From the NCBI GenBank assembly GCA_030581615.1, contig JAKTTT010000004.1, positions 434,001-498,000 of the forward strand: DNA of 64,000 bases, in the 5' to 3' direction. Each line of letters begins with the position of its first letter. The first letter of the stretch is position 1. Below, one piece after another: positions 1-8,351 of the stretch. This DNA is from Alloascoidea africana (Eukaryota; Ascomycota; Alloascoideomycetes; Alloascoideales; Alloascoideaceae). Below the pieces are notes generated by a model. That model worked only from the letters and a program-made list of their open reading frames with translations. It was not told the DNA's origin and ran no database searches. Made by a program: the position numbers and the translations under genes.

Positions 1-825
1 CCGAGAAAATTGGAATTTTCTGACCTCTTGCAATTGAATTCATCGTATCTATTGCCGAAATACCGGTTGAAATCATCTCTTCTGGGTAAATTCTTGCAAA
101 AGGGTTGATTGGAGAACCATTGATATCCAAATAATCTTCTGCAAATACTTTTGGTCCGTTATCAATTGGTCTACCAGATCCATCAAATATACGTCCTAAT
201 GCATCTTCACTAACGGCAATCTTAAGACTTTGTCCTGTGAATTCAACCCGAGTTTTCTTAACATCGATACCTGAAGTTCCTTCAAAAACTTGAACAATGG
301 CACGATCTCCACGAACCTCCAATACCTGTCCAGCACGTACTGTACCATCAGGTAAAGTAAGATTCACAATCTCGTTGTATCGGGGGAACTTTACATTTTC
401 CAAAATTACCAAAGGTCCATTGACACCACCAACAGTGTTGTATCTGAAGATTGAGAAACAAAGGTTAGCCTGATCGATCGATCAATCGATGGATTGATTG
501 CGACTGGGTCGTAAAAAAGGGGGCAAAAGAGAACGCAGAGTGATAACAACTTACTCAATTCGCGGCTTGATGCTGAATCCCTTGGTAACAGCTTGCTTGT
601 TCAGATTGACTACAAACAAAAGCAAGGTGAACGTTAGATATATATCTTGGAACGTATTGGTGGTGAATGCCAGAGATAAGCGGACGACGGACGGTGCCAG
701 TGTCGGCTCCAGTGAGCGTCAATCAATTGCCAGGGATAGCAACACCAATCTTTTGGTGACATCCCAAACATTCACAATGGTCTCAAACATTACATACACA
801 ATTCTTGATCGGAGAGAGTAGCCAT
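1..825 (-). CDS. VMA2: V-type proton ATPase subunit B, 5' part (V1 sector), three exons, truncated by window edge
   Basis: Subunit B of the vacuolar H+-ATPase V1 head, which together with subunit A couples ATP hydrolysis to vacuole acidification. Exons on the minus strand: 825-798, 609-555 and 443-1 (continuing past the window edge). The donors are GTATGT and GTAAGT, and both introns have a CTAAC box before the acceptor. The joined protein starts [17 protein letters not shown] and runs into [57 protein letters not shown] and [20 protein letters not shown], all hallmarks of Vma2. About 175 of roughly 500 residues are visible. The start is the only ATG that puts a Vma2-like N-terminus in frame across both splices. 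Its promoter is the short 826-1051 interval, which contains an ACGCGT box at 938-943. Confidence 0.96.
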
Positions 826-1051
826 GATGTCCGAATTGAGATAGAGCGATTGGAGAAAGGGAAAAGGGCTCTTCTTCGGAGAAAGAGACAAAACCGCTCA
901 GTAGGAGCGAGGGGGGGATAAAGGTGTGCTCTGATATACGCGTGGGAGTCTGAAGATTACGCTGAGTTTACATATTACATGAGCACAAGCATTCCTAATA
1001 ATGAGATTCCCCCTAGTAGTACTACATTAAAAAAAAATATGGAATACAGCT

Positions 1052-2872
1052 TCATTCAAAGTTGTCCATTGCCTGGAGATACCGTTCTTCAAATGTCTGT
1101 TCGGTGGCCCTCAGTTGTGATCCCAATGATGTGGCAGACAAGGCGCTACTGGGCTTTGCAAAGCCTGTGTTTGTAAGACCACTGGAGGTCGAGAAAAATG
1201 AAGATGACGGAGCTTTGTTGATTGCTCCTGGTTTAGCACCCAGAAATGCAGAGTTTAGATTTGTGCTTGTGGTTGTGCTTGTTCCCGTGGCTGCTAGTCG
1301 AGACAGAATCTTGCTGTTCTGGAATCCCGCGGTGTAATCTCCATCATTGGTTTCCGTTTCCCCCGATGGCTCCTCTTTAACAGGTCCAAATGTGAGTCTC
1401 TTTTGTGAGCGTGTGGTAGGTTTGAAAGCCATCAATGTTGATGAAGGTTTAGGGGCAGTTATATGGTTGAAATAGTCCTGCATATCAACCATTTGTCCCG
1501 GATTTGCAGGATTTGAAACGACGAGTTTGTTGTTGACCATTTTAACTGCAACTGTTTCCGATGTGCCATTGGGCAAATTCACCGTGTATTTTTTGGGTCT
1601 GTTTAGACTATCTGCTAAAGGCGTGGTATGCGATGATGATGGTGTTCGAGAGGATGGCGAGTTTACAAGGGCCATTCCATGACCATTATACTTTGCCAAC
1701 ATGTGGCCGACTTTTTGGTCCAGAGTCGTTGCAGTATTGGAAAGTGGTGAAGACGTGTATGTGGATGAACTCAGTGTTTCATTTTCATTTTCATTTTCAT
1801 TTTCTGGTTCAAGTTCAGTTTCAATTTCATTCCGGATATCGTCAAATGCCATGAGTAACGAGGGTAGCTCGCTTGTAATGGACTTTTCAGAGGTTCTTGA
1901 AAACTCTGAGCTGGATGCTCTTGACGCTCTATGCCGATGGTTTCTGAAGCTTGCAGTGCTCGTTTGATGTCGATTAACACTGCGATTGCGACTGCGATTG
2001 CGGTTACGACTTGGTGTTGATTCTTCTTGATAGTACTCGCCATACATGGGCGCTGTGATTGGAGATCTTGTAACGCGAGGGGAAACGGGCTGTTGGTGAT
2101 CCTGCTGTTGAGGGACGTTTTCGGTTTTGAAAACGTGGAATATGCGTTCCAGGTCCTTGACTATCTGGACCATTTCCAATTGGACCTGTTCATAAGGAGT
2201 TGTTTCCATCTGTCTTAAAAGTTGGGCCACAAAGGATCTGTAAACACGGATGAGGTGGGATTTGTGGGGGTCTTGATCACCAGCATCAGCATCAGTATCA
2301 GTACTAGCACTAGCACTAGCACCAGCACCAGCACCAGTACTTTGAGGAGGGTCCACGGCGAGTTTATCGAATGCAGCAGACAGCTCATGGTTGATTCTGA
2401 TGAGGGTTGCTCTGGACTGTGCTTTTTCGAGAATCGCAATGAGCTGGTTGTACCTGGCCAAGATACGCAAGATCAGACCTGTGAGCAGGGCCGCGGAGTC
2501 CGAAGCGTGGTACTCGAGTTGTAGGACGGAAGCCTTCAGCTTGTCAATGTTCCAGGAGGTCACGTCCTGGAGGATTTGGGAGGAACGAGACGCGACCGAT
2601 TTGGCAACGTCTGCTCCAAAGGCGCGGGCCTCTGCGGCGGCGTTGAAGTCGTAGTGGTTGAGCAGACAGAAGGCCCAGGAGTCTGTTTCGTAGATATACT
2701 TGTTGAGGGCGGAGAGGATGTTGGCCGCGGCGAGACACTCGTCCTGCTCGCGGCTGGAGAAGTTGTAGGAGGCCGAGACGAGCTCGACGTCGGAGGTTGA
2801 GACCGTAGAGGCCTGGACGACCTCGAGAATGGGGTCCGAGTAAGGGGTACGGGGCAGGACCAGGTCTGACAT
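1052..2872 (-). CDS. Unrecognised 606-aa protein with helical N-terminus and Ser/Asn-rich tail
   Basis: I do not recognise this protein. Residues 1 to about 170 look like a compact helical region (alternating A/L/I with charged residues, for example GLILRILARYNQLIAILEKA). A low-complexity Gly/Ala/Ser/Asp segment follows, then another short helical stretch near residue 210-250. The remainder is Ser/Thr/Asn/Arg-rich and probably disordered. It contains a Glu-Asn repeat (near residues 360-370) encoded by a hexanucleotide repeat at about 1781-1802. A short ordered-looking segment (KYTVNLPNGTSETVAVK, then MVNNKLVVS) lies near residue 440. The layout (helical head, basic Ser-rich tail) is seen in cytoskeleton adaptors such as Kar9, but I see no diagnostic motif and do not assign it. 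The upstream region 2873-3174 contains a CTTGGA-type short repeat and otherwise nothing notable. Confidence 0.8.
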   Translation of the reverse strand: MSDLVLPRTPYSDPILEVVQASTVSTSDVELVSASYNFSSREQDECLAAANILSALNKYIYETDSWAFCLLNHYDFNAAAEARAFGADVAKSVASRSSQILQDVTSWNIDKLKASVLQLEYHASDSAALLTGLILRILARYNQLIAILEKAQSRATLIRINHELSAAFDKLAVDPPQSTGAGAGASASASTDTDADAGDQDPHKSHLIRVYRSFVAQLLRQMETTPYEQVQLEMVQIVKDLERIFHVFKTENVPQQQDHQQPVSPRVTRSPITAPMYGEYYQEESTPSRNRNRSRNRSVNRHQTSTASFRNHRHRASRASSSEFSRTSEKSITSELPSLLMAFDDIRNEIETELEPENENENENETLSSSTYTSSPLSNTATTLDQKVGHMLAKYNGHGMALVNSPSSRTPSSSHTTPLADSLNRPKKYTVNLPNGTSETVAVKMVNNKLVVSNPANPGQMVDMQDYFNHITAPKPSSTLMAFKPTTRSQKRLTFGPVKEEPSGETETNDGDYTAGFQNSKILSRLAATGTSTTTSTNLNSAFLGAKPGAINKAPSSSFFSTSSGLTNTGFAKPSSALSATSLGSQLRATEQTFEERYLQAMDNFE

Positions 2873-3174
2873 TGCAGATGGACTTGGACTTGGACTTGAC
2901 TTGGACTTGGAGGAGGGATTAGGATTAGAATTAGAATTAGGCTATGGTGGCATGGTCTGTCTGGCTCTCGCGGGACGAACGGAGCACCAGGAGCAACGGC
3001 AAAAGAGCAAAAGCACCAAAACAGGAGCAGGAGAAAAACGGAGCGGGAAAGGTGGTTTTATACCCAAGATCGAATGATGTTTTTTCGTCCGGGGCGGCTT
3101 GGGCTTCTTTAGGTCTTTAGGTCCGCATTTTCTTCAGTCACGCCAGCACAAAAGGCTGTTGATCACAATGTTGA

Positions 3175-4433
3175 TCACCGCCGCCAGGGCTGGTTGTTCT
3201 CGTTCTCGTTCTCGTTCCCGTTCCCGTTCTCGTCTCCGTCCTGGAAGCCACCGAACTTGAGCACGTCGGGGCTGCTCTGGTCGCTACCCTGGTCGCTGGG
3301 CTCGCTGCTCTGCTTTTGCGGCTGGGGCTGGGGCCGTGGCTGCTTTCTCGCGGGCCCCTGGTTCGAAAGCACTCGGTCCCGTATCGTGTCTCTCCATTCG
3401 CGCTCCGTGCGGCCTTGCAAGAGGGCCACGACCATACACGTCATGTTGTCGCAGCCGGTGCCCGAGAGCGAGGACACGGGCGCGAGGCAGCAGTCGATGA
3501 GCTGTTCGCAGATCTGCCACAGCTCCAGCCCGTCCGCAATTGCTCCGCGAACGTGCTCGACGGCCTCCTGGCTGGTCATACAGTCCCAGATGCCATCGCA
3601 GGCCAGAATCACAAACTCGTCCGCGGACCCAACCTCGTGCTCGATAACGTCCGGGATCACCGTCACGGGCTGTTCCTCGGGGGCCAGGTAAGGCTTGTTT
3701 TTGAACACGAAGTCGCCCACGGCCCGCGACAGCGCGAGCTGGCCGCGTACTCGGTCGGCCTCGATGTAGTCTCCCGCGGCCTCTATCCGGCGTCGCTCGC
3801 CCTCGTGCATCGGCTTGTGGTCGAAAGAGAGCGGTTTCGCATGGCCCATGGTGCCCAGAACGCACCGAGAGTCGCCGCAATTCGCCGCAACGATTCGCGT
3901 TCTTGTTGGAGCCTCGCGAATCACCAAACACGTAGTGGCCGTAGCACCCGATCCATCATTCTCGAGGTTCTCATTGTGCAAAATGCGTCGGTCGATGGCC
4001 AAAAAGCTCCGAGTGATGGCATTGCGGTAGTTCTGTTGCGCCAGGAGATGGCTTTGGCGGCACCACAGTTCCTGCCACAGTTCCTGGCCCAGGTGCTTTG
4101 CCGTGAAGCGAGCCACTCCGTCGCCTCCGTGGCCATCAAACACGCCGAAGAAGGACAAAGTTGGACGGTGCTGGTCTTTGTCTGTGGTGGTTCTGCCATC
4201 TTCAAGGCCGTCGTCATTGTCGTCGAGGTCCAGAATCGCAAGATGGGCGTCTTCCATGGTGGTTCGCCAGCCCTGCATCGACGAAACCGCATACTGGACT
4301 CCAAAGTCCTCGTTCCCGTCAGAAACGGTATCCTTGATCAGCTCCAAGGTTAGTGGGAATCAACAAACGCTAGGCGGGAATGGGGATCTGTTCATACCTT
4401 TTGTGTCACTGGCTGCGACAATATCTGACCCAT
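3175..4433 (-). CDS. PTC2: PP2C-type Ser/Thr phosphatase, Ptc2/Ptc3 class
   Basis: A metal-dependent protein phosphatase 2C. Exon 1 is 4433-4398 and encodes MGQILSQPVTQK, so a Gly2 N-myristoylation signal typical of the Ptc2/3 group is hidden in a 12-codon first exon. The donor is GTATGA and the branch box CTAAC sits close to the acceptor. Exon 2 begins at 4341 (acceptor GGAG) or 4332 (acceptor CAAG); both keep frame, giving about 400 or 397 aa. Catalytic landmarks are SSMQGWRTTMEDAH, VFDGHGGDGVARF (metal-binding Asp/Gly), ANCGDSRCVL, LSFDHKP, LACDGIWDCM and GTGCDNMTCMVV. The C-terminal tail is Gln/Ser/Asn-rich with a Gly-Asn/Glu-Asn repeat encoded by hexanucleotides near 3195-3235. Ptc2/3 enzymes oppose HOG MAPK and DNA-damage checkpoint kinases; which of the two paralogues this corresponds to cannot be told. 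Confidence 0.93.
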
Positions 4434-4832
4434 GCTATGCTGTTGTTGATAGTTGTGCTTTAAGGTGTGTTTGAGGTCTGGGTAGTTTGGGATGTTGGTG
4501 GTGTTTCTCTGTTGGTGGAGTGTTTAACAAGCAACAACAAGTTTTTTTTTTCTTGCTTGCAAGCAAACCTGGGCAGTTTAAAAATTTAACCATGATTCGA
4601 TTTTTTAACAGTCTAATAGGATATTCCTATAATGTATATTATTTTTTGTATTTTTCTAAATAAATTGGAGAGACTAAAATTGACTACTCTCAGGTACCGG
4701 TATCCGATTTCTAAACCAAACACAAACAAACAAATAGAAGGAAAGAAAGTAAAGAGTTTGAAAAATCCAAAAAAAAAAAAGAAAAAAAGGAGAACCTAAA
4801 CTAAATCAAATAATATATATATGTCCAAGAGA
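4434..4832. other. Intergenic: PTC2 promoter and TPS1 3' flank
   Basis: No gene is seen here. The stretch is AT-rich, has T- and A-runs near 4541 and 4770-4790, and a short TATATATA tract close to the TPS1 stop that may serve 3'-end formation. Confidence 0.6.
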
Positions 4833-6401
4833 TTATCTGGTTGTTAATAAAGACTTTGGTCCCGAATTCGTACTTTTCTCAATCTCCACATTCTCCTTTG
4901 TTTTCCCCTTTGCCTTTGCCTTTGCCTTTGCCATTGCCATTACCCTTGCATTTGATTCCGCACGTTCAAGATTCTTTTTTTTGGAATTTTTACTTATTCT
5001 GTACAACTCTTTAACAAACGATTCCCCCCAATATGCACTTGTATATTTCGAAATGTACTTGAACAACTTTTCATGATTCGCTTTACGTTTTATATCGGGT
5101 AACGTTATCGAATCATAAATTGCATTGCTCAATTCCTCAGTGTTCCATGGATTCACAATTAGACTACCGTTAAGTGATTGAGCGGCACCGGTAAACTCGC
5201 TTAAAATTAATGAACCGTGGTTCTCTTGTTGAGTTGCAATGTACTCATAAGAAACCAGATTCATTCCATCCCGTGTTGATGAAACAAGACAAACGTCACT
5301 GATTGTGTAAAGCGCAATTAACTCGTCAAATGGTAAAGACTTGTGCATAAAATGGATAGGAACAAACTCAACAGTTCCAAACTTGCCATTGATTCTCCCC
5401 ACAAGCTCATTCACAACCGCTCGTAAATTCTGATACTCTTCCACGTCTCCACGAGAAGGAACCGCAAGTTGCACCAGTACGACTTTACCAACATATTCGG
5501 GATAATCATTGAGAAATGTCTCAAAAGCATGGAGTTTCTGGGGCACACCCTTGATATAGTCCAAACGGTCAACTCCAACAACAACCTTGACACCTTGGAA
5601 CTTGCGCTTCAACAGCTCAACCCGTTTTTGGACCTGGGGTTTACGCAGGCCTTCGAGAAACTTGTCAACGTCAATTCCGATGGGATAGGCACCGACAATG
5701 ATTTCTCGACCACGGTACTCAACTCCATTGGGCAAAGTGTTGATGCCGAGAATACGGGACACACTGGACAAAAAATGCCGAGCATAGTCATAAGTATGAA
5801 ACCCAATTAGATCGCAACTGAGCACACCTTCGAGAATCTCTTTGCGCACAGGCAATATACGGTAAATTTCAGAAGATGGGAACGGCGTGTGCAAAAAAAA
5901 CCCCAATTTCACATTGGACCTTGAGACCCCCACGAGTTGGCGAAGCATGTGGGGCAGCAGCATCAGATGGTAGTCGTGGACCCAGACCATGTCGTCGGAC
6001 TCGACGGCAGCCGCGATGGCGGCGGCAAAGCTGCGGTTTGCCTCGGTGTAGGCGTCCCAGTAGGCGTCGTCAAAGTTGATTTCGCCCGGGTGGTAATGGA
6101 ACAAAGGCCATAGAATCGAGTTGCTGAAACCGTTGTAGTGCATGTCTGCGACTTCGTCGGACAGAAACACCGGGATACACGAGAACTTGGAGCTCAGGTC
6201 TGCCGAGACCTGAGCTTTTTCGTCGTCGGGGATCTCGAGCCCTGGCCAGCCGAACCACTGGAAGCTCGTCGTGCGCTTGAGACCTTGCAATGCGGTGACG
6301 AGCCCGCCCGACGACATGGCGTAGTCGTAACTGCCGTCGCTGTTGCGCTTGATCGTGACGGGCAGCCGATTGGACACAACAAGCACTTTTCCTCCGACCA
6401 T
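4833..6401 (-). CDS. TPS1: Trehalose-6-phosphate synthase (GT20 family)
   Basis: Synthesises trehalose-6-phosphate from UDP-glucose and glucose-6-phosphate in the cytosol; the product also restrains glycolytic influx through hexokinase. The 522-aa protein starts MVGGKVLVVSNRLPVTI. It contains SSGGLVTALQG, WFGWPG, WPLFHYHPGE, WVHDYHLMLLP, LGFFLHTPFPSSEIYR, VVVGVDRLDYIKGVPQKL and STRDGMNLVSYEYIA, the donor and acceptor binding motifs of the family. An in-frame ATG at 6632 was not used: it would overlap the divergent TFC1 gene and adds a low-complexity His/Leu-rich leader unlike any Tps1. The C-terminal extension carries a repeated Ala-Lys segment (AKAKAKAKG) encoded by tandem GCCTTT units near 4910-4930. 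TPS1 and TFC1 share a 197-bp bidirectional promoter. Confidence 0.96.
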   Translation of the reverse strand: MVGGKVLVVSNRLPVTIKRNSDGSYDYAMSSGGLVTALQGLKRTTSFQWFGWPGLEIPDDEKAQVSADLSSKFSCIPVFLSDEVADMHYNGFSNSILWPLFHYHPGEINFDDAYWDAYTEANRSFAAAIAAAVESDDMVWVHDYHLMLLPHMLRQLVGVSRSNVKLGFFLHTPFPSSEIYRILPVRKEILEGVLSCDLIGFHTYDYARHFLSSVSRILGINTLPNGVEYRGREIIVGAYPIGIDVDKFLEGLRKPQVQKRVELLKRKFQGVKVVVGVDRLDYIKGVPQKLHAFETFLNDYPEYVGKVVLVQLAVPSRGDVEEYQNLRAVVNELVGRINGKFGTVEFVPIHFMHKSLPFDELIALYTISDVCLVSSTRDGMNLVSYEYIATQQENHGSLILSEFTGAAQSLNGSLIVNPWNTEELSNAIYDSITLPDIKRKANHEKLFKYISKYTSAYWGESFVKELYRISKNSKKKNLERAESNARVMAMAKAKAKAKGKTKENVEIEKSTNSGPKSLLTTR

Positions 6402-6530
6402 TGCGATGCTACAAAGTGTGTGAAGCGGGTGGTAGAGCTCAATTGGACGCAGAAAGAGAAAGAGAGAAAGAAGGAAATGGAGATGGAGATGGAGATGGAG
6501 CAAAAAGCACAATGGCCCATGCAATCCCGT

Positions 6531-6543
6531 ACACCCACACACC
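6531..6543 (+). promoter_or_regulatory. Rap1-like site in the TPS1/TFC1 bidirectional promoter
   Basis: ACACCCACACACC fits the Saccharomyces Rap1 consensus ACACCCRYACAYM exactly. It lies 130 bp upstream of TPS1 and 56 bp upstream of TFC1. It is followed by CCCCT, a stress-response-element core. That a Rap1-like factor binds here is inferred. Confidence 0.45.
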
Positions 6544-6598
6544 CCTCTTCTCTTCTCCAGATTCTTTTCGAGCATTTTCGTCTTCAACATCCAGCAAA

Positions 6599-8276
6599 AT
6601 GGCCCCGGACCAGCAGAACTGCCCGCGAGCACCGGTCTTTGCCCTGGACCTGCCAGTGCTGTCCTCTGTCGAGTTCCCGTTCTCCGTCCGGGACCCCGAG
6701 CGTGCTCTCGCGCTCGTCGGTGGGCCCGAGGCTGTCGCTAAGGTACAGTAGTGTCCAGTCCATTGTGTTCTCTCTATTGTTCTAACCCATTGTGCTCTAG
6801 AGCATTCTCTCGCGAGGAAAAACGCCCTTGGAGTTGAGATTCCGACCAGCAGATCCGTTTGAGCACCCAATTGCGTCCACGGCCGTCCAGAAGCAGAACG
6901 TGCTCGTCAAGGTGTCTCTGCCGAAGCGGCTGTTACGGCGGGCTCAAGGAGATGTTCAGCGAGCTATTGCCTTGGCGAAAGCGGAACGCGAGCCAAAGGA
7001 CAAGAAGCAGAAACAGCTGTATCAGATCGAGCCCGTGGCCATCATCGAGCGCATCTTCCGTTTCAGAGAGCTCAGCGACTTTCAGTACGTGACGAAAAAC
7101 AACAGCTTTAACAAAAACTACTTTGCAGACTCGATTGCAACCGGGAACCTCGACAAGATCAAGGACTTGCGGCTGTCCACGAGCAAACGGGATCCTGAGC
7201 AACTGGATTTGCTGCCACCGCCGCGATTCACGTCGTTCACGGTGCCCTTCCCCTATAGCTATCGCCAGAACCCGATGAGCGTCGTGGCGAAGGACGCGTC
7301 CGGGGCTCTCAAACTCGTGAACCGAACCTTCAACCCAACGCTCAACTCTACATTTGCGAATCTCAAGGACCCTGTGCCCCAGGCTCCGCCGCCCGTGCTC
7401 CAATCGCGAAAACCGGGAGGCAATTTGAAAAAGTGTATTGACGAGTTGAAGCAACTGTTTGCGCGCGATCCGATCTGGCAGCGCCGGGCCATCATCAGCG
7501 AACTGGACCCGGAGCTCCAGCCCTACGCCAAGTACGCGCTGCCGTTTGTGGCCTACTGTCTTCGAGACGGGCCGTGGGGGAACACGATGGTGCCGTTTGG
7601 GCTGGATCCCAAGTCCGACCCCAAGTACCGTATCTACCAGACCGAGCGGTTCCAGGTGCTTCGTAGCCAGAGCGAGATGGAGAGCGATACGCGGCCCTAT
7701 CGCGCGGACCTCGTGTTTGATGCCCAGACTCCCACCAAGGTGCGAAGCTTCCAGATCAAAGACATTTGGGACACGGATGTGCAAGGCCTGGTTGAACGCG
7801 ACTCTGCCGTGCGACCCGAGGTGGACTCTAAGGACGGGTGGTACACCGCGGAGACCATGGCCATTGTGCGCAGACTCGTGAAGATGAAACTCGGGTGTGT
7901 CATGTCCAACCGGCCCATCGACCAGGACTTGGTGCAACGGATTCTGAACGGCGAGGCCGAGTCCAAGCTCTACAAGAGAAGCCGCCGCCGTCGCCGAAGC
8001 GGCGGGCTGTTGTCACGGCCCACGGACAGCGTGTCTGCCGCGGGCGATGAGGATGACGAGGAGGATGAGGATGAGGAAGAGGAAGAGGAAGAGGACTACG
8101 AGAACGATGAAGAGGAAGAGGAAGAGGAAGAGGAAGAAGATGAGGATTTTGCAATCGCGATGGAGCTCGAAATGCAGCAGGAGGAGGACCGGGACCGGGA
8201 ACCCGACCCGAAGAGCAGCGGCAGCGGCACCCGAGACCCGGAGATAGACCCCGAGCTGCTGATCGAGGGCGGGTAA
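6599..8276 (+). CDS. TFC1: TFIIIC subunit, tau95/Sfc1 type
   Basis: A subunit of TFIIIC, the RNA polymerase III factor that reads internal A-box elements in tRNA genes. Exon 1 is 6599-6742 (48 codons, from MAPDQQNCPRAP to GPEAVAK). The intron is 6743-6800 (GTACAG donor, TCTAACCC branch, CTAG acceptor) and exon 2 is 6801-8276, giving 539 aa. Exon 1 supplies the family's start, LSSVEFPFSVRDPERALALV, followed across the junction by LRFRPADPFEHPIAS and NVLVKV. A middle domain with PIWQRRAIISELDPEL, LPFVAYCLRDGPWGNTMVPF and GLDPKSDPKYRIYQ is diagnostic of Tfc1/GTF3C5. The C-terminus is a long acidic Asp/Glu tract, as in other Tfc1 proteins. The gene is noticeably GC-rich compared with most of the window. 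Confidence 0.93.
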
Positions 8277-8351
8277 CCCCAGCACACGCTCTTTCTGCGT
8301 GCATGCACACGCACGCCGCGACACTTATGCCCACCCCCCCCCAGTGGAAAA

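Noticed and set aside
3316-4353. A 345-codon plus-strand frame opposite PTC2
   Set aside because: It is fully antisense to a clear PP2C phosphatase and its translation shows no domain.
6402-6632. Extension of TPS1 to an ATG at 6632
   Set aside because: It would run through the divergent promoter and overlap TFC1 exon 1; the added leader is His/Leu low complexity encoded by a GGAGAT-type repeat.
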